Below, in pieces: positions 55,575 to 64,000 of a DNA stretch of 64,000 nt. The stretch lies in assembly GCF_963924675.1 (NCBI RefSeq), contig NC_089221.1, forward strand, positions 133,838,263-133,902,262. Direction: 5' to 3'. Under the pieces are notes generated by a model. It was not told where the DNA came from. It made no database searches and worked only from the letters and a program-made list of their open reading frames with translations. Every line of letters starts with the position of its first letter. Within the stretch, counting starts at the first letter, position 1. Position numbers and translations under genes: made by a program. The DNA is from Phocoena phocoena (Eukaryota; Chordata; Mammalia; Artiodactyla; Phocoenidae).

Positions 55575-55735
55575 CTATCAAATTCACGATGGCAGTGACC
55601 AAAACTGTATGACTCTTTTGATTATCGCTATAGCCTCTATATCTGGCACAATACTTGTCCTATGGTGGGCCCATAATATTACTCCTATTACTAAGTATGT
55701 ATTTACTGAATGAATGAATAGATGGAGGTTCGATA
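55575..55735 (+). repeat. L2 3' fragment
   Basis: 'TCTATATCTGGCACAATACT' and 'TATTTACTGAATGAATGAAT' are the forward L2 tail. Confidence 0.65.
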
Positions 55736-55739
55736 AATG

Positions 55740-56600
55740 ATTCAAAATGCATTGCAAACTACAAAGAGTTATACAGATACAAACAATTGCTGTTAGCATC
55801 CAACTCAGAGCTAGATTTATGAGGCTCTATGTTAGATCACCAGAGCAGGCAGGGGGAGGGGATGCTGAGGGCAGAGTAGAATTTGGATATAATGCCAACA
55901 GTGGGTGGTGCCCCATACACCCCACTGGAATGATTCATACTACTTCCTGGGCCAGGGTCCCCCTTCATAGCCCCACTTCCTCTTTAACAGACCGTGAGTA
56001 ATTTCAGTGGCATACTGAGACCATGATTCAGAGACTGGAGATGAGAGGGTTTGAAGATTCCCTCTCAAAGAGAGTGCAACAAATGCACAAGGTAGTCTTC
56101 TTCACTGATTAGGGGACCTGGGTTTTAAAAAGCCACTGCTTTAGATACCTTAAAAGTGCGTTTGGCCCAGGGAGGGTAGCCAGGGACCACTTAAACCCAT
56201 CATATCCTCCCTGCCTCTTGAAACTTATTGATCAGTATCATTTGCAAAGCCCTTCTCTTGCGTTCTCTGTAACCAAAGTTCTCTAAGCAAAAAGCCAAGC
56301 CAAGGAAACAACTCTATAAAGGAGCTGTTTGCCCAGATATTAGCAATGCTAACTGGGGCTGAGAAATTACTTCCTCCCAGTGTCAATATTCCTGCAAGGT
56401 TTAAGGATTAGAATCCCATTTGAAGAAGGGCTGGTCAGAAGAAATAATGATTTTCTGTCATTTTCAAAGAGCCAGAATCTTTTGTGATGAATGAAGTCAT
56501 CATTAAAGATCGTTAGTTCAGGATTGCACTAACAATAATTTAATAGTTATAGATGACTGTGGGGGGAATTTCCAATACCAATCACACAGAGCTTTTTTCA
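55740..56600. other. Intergenic stretch, unrecognised
   Basis: No recognised repeat or gene. Confidence 0.4.
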
Positions 56601-56618
56601 TTCAAAAAGCAAGCCAAG

Positions 56619-57004
56619 GGCTTCCCTAGTGGCACAGTGGTTAAGAATCCGCCTGCCAATGCAGGGGACATGGATTTGAGCCCTGGTCCGGGAAGATCCC
56701 ACATGCCGTGGAGCAGCTAAGCCCGTGAGCCACAGCTACAGAGCCTACAGTGTAGAGCCCGCAAGCCATAACTACTGAGCTCTCAAGCCACAACTACTGA
56801 GCCCATGCGCCACAACTACTGAAGCCCACGCACCTAGAGCCCATGCTCCACAACAAAAGAAGCCACTGCAATGAGAAGTCCGTGCACTGCAACAAAGAGT
56901 AGCCCTGCTAGCTGCAACTACAGAAAGCCCGTGTGCAGCAATGAAGACCCAATGCAGCCAAAAATAAATAAATAAAATAAATACATTTATTAAAAAGAAA
57001 AACA
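56619..57004 (+). mobile_element. CHR-type SINE, long form with extra internal units
   Basis: It has a normal head and tail, but the CCACAACTACTGAGC-type unit in the body occurs about four times, making the element roughly 385 bp. The 15-bp duplication AAAAAGCAAGCCAAG flanks it at 56604-56618 and 57005-57019. Confidence 0.95.
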
Positions 57005-57254
57005 AAAAAGCAAGCCAAGAGTTAAGACAATGTTTGAAAGCTAAGGTTCAAGATTAAGGGACTTTGGGAGCAAGACCTGGGTTGGATTCCATCCTCTCCC
57101 CTGTACCTTTTAAGTAATCACTTTGGTCAAGTTAAAGAACATACCTCTCTAAGCCTCAAATATCTCAGCTATAAAAATTCAAAGGTACTCTGAGGATTGG
57201 AAAAAAAAATGTGGAAAAGAATGTAGTGCTGTACCTGGCACATCATGTGTTGGA

Positions 57255-57302
57255 TAAATAATTGTGGTAGTAATGATGATAATGATGATGATGATGGTTG
57301 TG
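57255..57302. repeat. (GAT)n microsatellite
   Basis: Imperfect GAT/AAT units. Confidence 0.85.
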
Positions 57303-57449
57303 ATAACCTTTATTATTTTGTCCCAAAGCAATAAGAAGAGATATAAGATCAGGTTAATACTCAGAATCCAGTTGGAAAAATAAGTTGGATTCCCAAATAA
57401 CCACAGTACCAAGCAGTATTCAAGAATGAGTGTCTCATTCCTATCTTCT

Positions 57450-57715
57450 TGAATTTATCCAAGCTGTTCCATCTACTGGAAAAGACGTCTCACACCATGT
57501 TCACTTCTTCAAACATGGCCTGACTTTGTTTCAAATGCTGTTATTCTATGAGACTGTCCTTGATCACTCAAGTCAAGGAAGCTCTCCTGCAAGCCCCCCG
57601 CCCTTCATTTGTGAGACAGTCCTCCTGCAGCCTTTCAATAAACACTGCTTTCTACTTGAGTTAATTTGAGTGAGTTTCTGCTTCTTGCTGCCAAAAGAGC
57701 TTTGATTCAGATACT
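57450..57715 (+). mobile_element. Possible LTR 3' end
   Basis: An AATAAA signal near 57638-57643 is followed by 'TTGAGTGAGTTTCTGCTTCT' and 'CCAAAAGAGCTTTGATTCAG', an end structure seen in some mammalian LTRs. Tentative. Confidence 0.4.
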
Positions 57716-58219
57716 GCCAACGCATGTGGTTTCAGACATATTGAGTGTGAGGGTGCTGGAAACGCAAGGGAGGATGGAAGCAAGCCAGGCAGAGGGTAGG
57801 ATGTGGGAGTCACAGGCTGATCATCAAAGATGGTTCAGAACCCATGACATCTCTAGGGAGGGAAAAAGAGATGAGAGAAAAGACTGGAAACATGACTGAC
57901 TTCAAGAAGAACTTAGATAAATTCTTGTCCCACTAAACGAAATCACACTACCGCCGAGCACCTAGTGTGTGTGGCTGAGCACTGCCTAGGCACCAGGAGA
58001 GAATGCAAAGTAGAGTAAACACGACCTCTGACCTTCAGGAAATTACACCTACAACTTCTACTGAGTACAGATGAAGTGCAAGGATGGCTATCTTGCAGTT
58101 CTTTCTCTTAGAGGGTCTTAAAGCATGAGACAGAAGAATCGGACAAGATCATACCAAATAATATATTCAAAAGTGCTTTAGCAATGGTAAACAGCTTTGT
58201 ATACATAACTGATGTTAGT

Positions 58220-58425
58220 GTTCAGTCCGCAGTTATGGAGGACCTACTGTGCCAGGCACAGTGGCAAATCGTTTATACATATTCTTTGAAGGAAAAAAAG
58301 TACCCTAGAAGTAGGTGCTATTATCCCATTTTACAGATAAGGCAATGGAACCTCAGAGAGGCTAAGTCCTTCTGTAAGGTCATGAGGCTGGTGAGTAGCA
58401 GAACCAGAAGTAAATGCACATTTAT
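58220..58425 (-). repeat. MIR SINE
   Basis: 'ACTGTGCCAGGCACAGTGGC', 'CCCATTTTACAGATAAGGCA', 'CCTCAGAGAGGCTAAGTCCT'. Well preserved. Confidence 0.85.
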
Positions 58426-58429
58426 GTTT

Positions 58430-59900
58430 AGCAGATTTTTGACAGAAGGAGAAAAAAATTATATTTTCAATAAGTGGTACTGGAACAACTGGATATCTGT
58501 ACGAATAAAAGGGAATCCTGGCCTTTACCTCACGTTGTATACCAAAATTCCCTTGAAATAAATCACAGAGCTAAAAGTAAAGCTAAAACTACAAATTTCT
58601 AGAAGAAATCACAGGAGAATATATTCACAGCCCCAAGGTAGGCAAAGATTTCATGGACAGAATACAAAAGTATAAACCATAGGAGAAAAAAATGATAAAT
58701 TAGACTTCAAAAAAAAAGCCACCAAACTTCTGCATTTCGAAAGAATGCAGAAACAGCAAGCCACAATTTGGAAGAAAATATTTGCAATGTAAATATCAGA
58801 TAAAGGGCTTGCAACCAGAATAAAAAGAAGGTAACTCAATCTTTTAAAAAGGACAGAAGGTTTCCAAAAGATGATACATGAATGGATAACAAGCACAAGA
58901 AAAGATGTTCAACATGATTAGTTATCAGGGAAATGCAAATTAAGACCACTGTGAGATACCACTTTATACCCCTGAGAATGACTAAATTTAAAATGACTGA
59001 CAATACCAAGCATTGGGGAGGATGTGATGAAGCACCTGGAACTTTCAGATATTCCACTTTGGAAAACAGTTTGGCAGTTTCTTATCAAGTTGAAAATATA
59101 CGGGACTTCCCTGGTGGTCCAGTGGTTAAGAATCCGTCTTGCGATGCAGGGGACACTGGTTCAATCCCTGGTCGGGGAACTAAGATCCCACATGCCGCAG
59201 GGCAACTAAGCCCATGCACCACAACTTGAGAGCCCAAGTGCCACAACTACAAAGCCCACGTGCTCTGGAGCCCGCGCGCCACAGCGAAGAGCCCACACGG
59301 CGCAATGAAAGATCCCGCATGCTGCAACTAGGACCCAACACAGCCACCAAATAAATAAATAAATATTTTAAAAATATATACATATACTTATTCTATGACA
59401 CAGCAATTTCACTCCTAGGTATTTGCCCAAGAGAAATGAGTGCACATACAAAGAGAGTTTTACATGAATGTGCACAGAACCTTCATTCATAATAATCAAA
59501 AAATGGCTAACTCGAAGGCTAAACAGATCGTGGTACATCCATAGAATAGTATATTACTCAGCAACAAAAAGGAACTATTCATATATACAACAACACTGAT
59601 GAATCTCACAAAATTTCTGCCGAATGAAGCCGGGAACAAAATACTACATTCTCCGTGGTTCGATGTAAATGAGATTCTGGAAAAGGCAAATCTAAGCTGC
59701 AGCGGCAGAAGGTACATTGGTGGTGGCCTGGGGTGGGGGGTTGGGGGGCGGGCATTGCTTGGAAGGGGCAGGTAAGAATTTTCTAAATCTTGATTGTGGT
59801 GGTGGTTGTATTGGTGCACACTTCTGTCAAAATTTATTGAGCTATTTGTACATTTAAAATGGGCACATATCACTATATGTAAACTCTACCTCCAGAAATT
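58430..59900 (+). mobile_element. Old L1 ORF2 end and 3'UTR, split by a SINE
   Basis: 'GATTTTTGACAGAAGGAGAA', 'AGTGGTACTGGAACAACTGG' and 'GGAAATGCAAATTAAGACCA' lie before the SINE. 'GCAATTTCACTCCTAGGTAT' and 'GGCACATATCACTATATG' follow it. Frameshifted and stop-ridden. Confidence 0.85.
59102..59368 (+). mobile_element. CHR-type SINE, intermediate form
   Basis: Head GGGACTTCCCTGGTGGTCC, GGTTCAATCCCTGG at the B box, body with 'GAGCCCGCGCGCCACAGC' and an (AAAT)n tail. AT-rich flanks obscure the duplication. Confidence 0.93.
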
Positions 59901-59904
59901 GTTT

Positions 59905-62900
59905 TTAAAAGAATCTTAAAACATGGCGAATTGTTCCACAGGCTCTGCGGCGGGGAGAGGGCCTCCGCAGGTAGACTTGTTGTGGAAGACGTGGAGTTGG
60001 CATGGGCGGGAAACCTTCCGGAAATTATTTAGTTTATAAGTCACTCTCCACCTTGCCAAGACCTTTCACACTCTTAGAAGTTGCAGTCCCTCCTCAGGTC
60101 CTGTCAGACATGGAGTGCTGGGCCGGCAGGAGCAGGGCTGCCCAAAGGATAACAATATGGAGAAAGGGGTCTGTTTTTTCCAGGTACCTCCCTGAACCTA
60201 GGACACATCATCTGACTTAGCTCTGAGTTCTCCACAAAAACCCTCACGGCCTTGCTCCTCCTCTGGCCTCACATCTCTGCCTCACTTCCTTAGAGCGCTT
60301 GTCTCTGTCTCTAGCTCTCACTCAGCAGCCAGGGGCCCCTCACAGGTCCTTAGGCAGAACAGAGACTGCAATAGCCATCAACTCTGAACCCTTTACCTTC
60401 TCCTTCAGGGAAGCCACAGGAAACACTGGATGGAATAAATCCCGCCAATCACAAGCATTCAAACATTCTCATAAGTACTGTTCTTTTAAAAAGCTGGAAA
60501 GTTGGGTTGAGGAGTCTGGGGTTATTATTAGCACCACACACTATAAAAAGGAAATGCCACTGATGATCTTAGATGGCTGTATTTTTATATGGGATAATTC
60601 AAGCTTCCTTCTTAGAGTTTCCAGTCATAAGAAATCCTTAATAAAAATACTACCTCAGGTCGTACCCCCAAACCCAGCTCAGCATTGTTGAAATCCGTTG
60701 GGACTATTCCAGTCAGGACTGACTGGGAGAATTAGGATTGCATTTTTAGCCCATTCTTGTGGCTGTTCCCTTCTGAGCTGCTCAGGTCTGTCCTACCAGA
60801 AGAAAACAACCAATTAATCAACCTATGTATAAATATTTATTTGTAGTGACCATGTGGAAGCAGCACGGCAATGGGCTGATCTGCAGACTCTTATCAGACT
60901 GATCTGAGCTTGGTCCCTGTGTCGCATAAGGCAAGTTGCTCAGCCCTCCTGTGCTTCCTCTACAAAATGGGTCATGGTGAACCCTGTGAGCTAATGCCTA
61001 ATGTCTGGCACTTAGTAAATATTCAGTAAATGCTGATTCATTATTATTACGTGTTCACTCATGCCTCTTACCGTGGGGACTGCAAAAGTGTGGTTTTGCC
61101 TTTGGGAATTCTATATTCCATTCTGACACTCAAAACATACAGGCAGGAGAATAAAAGAACAACAGAAGTAATGAAATCTCACGTTAGTGAAGTTGCTAAG
61201 AGACGCGCCATTTAGCCTTTCAGATACTGCTGGCCCCCTGCTTTGAGCTTTATTGGAGAGGAATTTGTCAGTGTGTGTCAAAAGCGTTTAAAATGTGTTT
61301 GTCCTTAAGAAAGCAATCTGTCTGTCATGGAGGACTGACACAGGAGGACCATGCCATTTCTGTATGTAGACTAGACCACTTTAAGGTCTCTTAGAGCCCC
61401 AGGAGTCTGGGGCATCTTTAAGTGAAAATATTAATCTGAATTTGGAAAGTCATAGGGGTTAGGGGTACCTAACTCCATGTATTCAGTTTAGTTAGGCTGT
61501 AGCAGATCACTAATTTTCCATCTTATTTCACAGAACCCAAGGCATGACTTGGGATTTACTGACATAGAAAATAGTCATGGCAGTTGTGTTTCCATTGTAT
61601 TTGCACCCATCACCTCCCATCCCAAGAAGAAGGAATAAATCTGCAGCTGTTGCTTGAACTTCTGCAATCTGAAACAATTTGAAAACCACAGCTGTCAGAG
61701 GCATAAACCTGATTCTGGCTTTGTCCTTGATCCACGTCTCATGTTTCATGGAACTCACCAAAAGCCACGCTCTGGGGGTTGAGTCAGAGAAGGCCGCTTC
61801 TCCTAATCACCAGCCTCCCAGAAAACAGAAGTGCTGAGTGCTTATTCCTGAGGGGACTTTCCAGCGTGAAGCAGAGCCCGTTTGTGCCTTGGCTCAGTGG
61901 AACCAAACCCCTGAGAGGGGTGCTGATATTCCTAAAGTCCTACGAAAAATTCAGCTACTACCCAGCTTCGCCCACTGGCAAGCAGATATGAACACTATGG
62001 CAAACACCAGCATCTGGCTCCCAGCAGCCTGGCTATTTGGAGGAAGGGGCAGTCTGGAGGGCTTTAGTGCATCTCAAGTTAACCACGCTAGTCTACCCTC
62101 ACTTCCACAGAGAACAGCAGGCTGTATTCAGGCATCTCAGCGACAGCTGTGCCTTCCAAACCAAAACGTTGTTCGGAAAGATGATCCAAATGTGGGCTAT
62201 GTGTTTCAGCGGGATTAGGTGGGACTTTCCTACTCAAATGGCCCTTTGTGTGCTTCTCAAAGACAGGGTATTAACCTCACGCGTGCTAAAAGCATGATGG
62301 ACGACTTGGAGTTCTCGATTTACATTTGGCTGGCAGTCAGAACTGAACCATCAAAATGCCTGGGTATCTGATGGACAGTGCCTGGCTTATTCAGACTTGT
62401 TTCTGATGGAGCGGGTGGATCCTGGGGCTTTTGCTCCATCCAGGTTTGATAAGCTAAACAAGGCTGGAATGTTGTTACAAAGTTCCTCTCAAGGCAGCAG
62501 AATTCAGTGTCCTGAATCAGTAGGCTCTATTATCATTTTTGTTTATATTCAGCATCTTCACCTACTTCCAGATCTACTCCGACCTCTGCCCATTTGTTGC
62601 AAGGTGTGGTCTCACCCAAGACTGGGGCAACCGGAGCACAGGGCCTCTGCTCGAGTCACTTCTCCCAACTCCTTAAAGTCACCTGCTTGGTCTTCTTGCT
62701 TTCTCAGTGAGATCCCTTGCAAGTGTGAAGTGCTTCTGTCTTCATCAGTGCTTTGGACTGTCTTCCCAGGCCAAGGGGAGTCAGAAGTTGACCTGCTCTC
62801 TCTTGCCTGTTACAGGCTTGCACCATTATATGACAAGAGTTCAACACTCCCAGGCTGGAAGTGGGGTGGGGTTGCCCCTCCATTCTCCTACAAACCAGAG

Positions 62901-63470
62901 TGGAGAAGGGGCTGCTTCATCTTCTGGTGAAGAACTGAGCTTTTAGAGGTTCCAGAATGATTCAGATGTCTTTGTTCCCAACAAAAGCTGTGTGGGAGAC
63001 TTAGGCTGGCCTGCTGCACTGATCCCTTGACTAGGCCCAATGGCAAACAAGTTATCATGTGGGAGGAGCTAAGCTAAGTACCTGGGGTGTCACCAGAAGT
63101 CATGAACCCAGAATCCAGGCACTATAAACCTAATAAAGGATCCAAGGGAACAAGCGCTCCTCTGGCCTGGCAGACCCTTCACTCCACGTGCTGAGTCTCT
63201 TCACTCAGTGTGAAGAAGGGGTTGAGACTGAGATGTGTGGGCTGCTGGCCTGAGACAAAGTGAGGTCTGGGGTTGAGGCGGAGAGTGGCTGCATCTGCCA
63301 TCATGGAGCCCTGGTTCTATGTGCAGCCTCTGCACTGCTCGCTGGCACTGGCAACAGTGAACCAAAGTGAGAGCGACCTCAGTAGAATGGGACATCTTCT
63401 CAGTTATTCCCAGACACAACCAGCCTTTGTGCTCTGGCCTAGCTCAGAGGAAACAAGAGAGCCTCTTAGA
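59905..63470. other. Repeat-poor intergenic block
   Basis: Apart from a MIR at 60885-61050, I recognise no repeat over 3.5 kb. The longest frame (62397-62930 +, 177 codons) has no domain I know and no coding hallmarks. A TATAAA and an AATAAA close together at 63122-63137 are not otherwise supported as promoter or poly(A) site. This could be a regulatory block upstream of ADAM19 or part of an unrecognised transcript. Confidence 0.4.
60885..61050 (+). repeat. MIR SINE
   Basis: 'GTGTCGCATAAGGCAAGTTG', 'GCTTCCTCTACAAAATGGGT', 'TGTCTGGCACTTAGTAAATA'. Forward. Confidence 0.7.
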
Positions 63471-63482
63471 AAGTTTAACTCC

Positions 63483-63816
63483 GGGACTTCCCTGGTGGCG
63501 CAGTGATTAAGAATACGCCTGCCAATGCAGGAAACACAGGTTTGAGCCCTGGTCCAGGAAGATTCCACATGCCGCAGAGCAACTAAGCCTGTGTGCCACA
63601 ACTACTGAGCCTGCGCTCTAGAGCCCGCGAGCCACAACTACTGAAGCCTGCATGCCTAGAGCCCGTGCTCCACAACAAGAGAAGCCACTGCAATGAGAAG
63701 CCTGTGCACCACAACAGAGTAGCCCCCGCTCACTGCAACTAGGGAAAGCCCGCGCACAGCAACGGAGACCCAATGCAGCCAATAAATAAATTTTTATATA
63801 TATATATATATAAAAA
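63483..63816 (+). mobile_element. CHR-type SINE, long form
   Basis: Head GGGACTTCCCTGGTGGCGCAG, GGTTTGAGCCCTGG at the B box, long body and a tail of (AAAT)n then (TA)n at 63796-63812. A perfect 15-bp duplication, AGAAAGTTTAACTCC, flanks it at 63468-63482 and 63817-63831. Confidence 0.96.
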
Positions 63817-64000
63817 AGAAAGTTTAACTCCATGGAAACTTTTACAAGGTCAAACTTTTTGAGCTCTGGCACTGAATTTACTTACAGGAATCTATTCTAA
63901 ACAAAAGAATTTGTTGTCCTCTCCATGTTGGTAATCACAATACATGTCAGAAATAATTTAAATTCCAATAGAAAGGGATTGATTAAAGGGATTATGTTAT

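Noticed and set aside
62397..62930. 177-codon plus-strand frame
   Set aside because: No domain, no paralogue I recognise, no splice or promoter context. Its length is not remarkable for 64 kb scanned in six frames.
63115..63140. TATAAA followed by AATAAA as promoter or terminator
   Set aside because: The motifs are common by chance in AT-rich DNA and no gene structure surrounds them.
2831..63816. tRNA genes suggested by A-box and B-box motifs
   Set aside because: All occurrences are heads of CHR SINEs. None folds into a full cloverleaf by eye.
1..64000. CRISPR arrays, bacterial operons, insertion sequences or phage features
   Set aside because: Repeat families, introns and CpG-island structure show nuclear mammalian DNA. 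The microsatellites lack the spacer pattern of CRISPR arrays.

Overview
The window is mammalian nuclear DNA, most likely from a cetacean and probably a toothed whale. The evidence is the repeat content. At least sixteen tRNA-derived SINEs of the CHR type are present, including three copies of the short, young subfamily carrying the GGGCCCGTGAGCCATGGCC block that is typical of whales and dolphins. I saw no BovB LINE or typical ruminant Bov-tA array. Older MIR, L2, L1M, MER and MaLR relics are those shared by placental mammals.

The one gene I can support is ADAM19 (meltrin beta), on the minus strand. Four short coding exons were found by splice signals and protein similarity, because none stands out as an open reading frame. 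Exon 1 (37427-37493) encodes the signal peptide. Exon 2 (34705-34790), exon 3 (30006-30076) and exon 4 (3561-3639) encode the start of the prodomain. Phases agree throughout (67+86+71+79 = 303 nt, 101 codons, no stop). Intron 1 is 2.6 kb, intron 2 4.6 kb, intron 3 26.4 kb, and intron 4 runs off the left edge. The rest of the prodomain, the metalloprotease, disintegrin, cysteine-rich and EGF-like parts, the transmembrane segment and the tail must lie left of the window.

Exon 1 sits in a CpG island (about 37270-37830) with GC boxes and a CCAAT box on the minus strand. It looks like a TATA-less promoter firing leftward. A five-codon upstream ORF lies in the presumed leader.

From 37.83 kb to 64 kb I find no gene. 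This is intergenic sequence upstream of ADAM19. It holds a MaLR-type provirus (38918-42244) with an LTR fragment and an L1 nested inside, several L1 fragments on both strands, an MLT1 LTR split by three consecutive SINEs (52785-54135), and a repeat-poor block at 59.9-63.48 kb. Almost all other open frames in the window are chance frames or repeat-derived.
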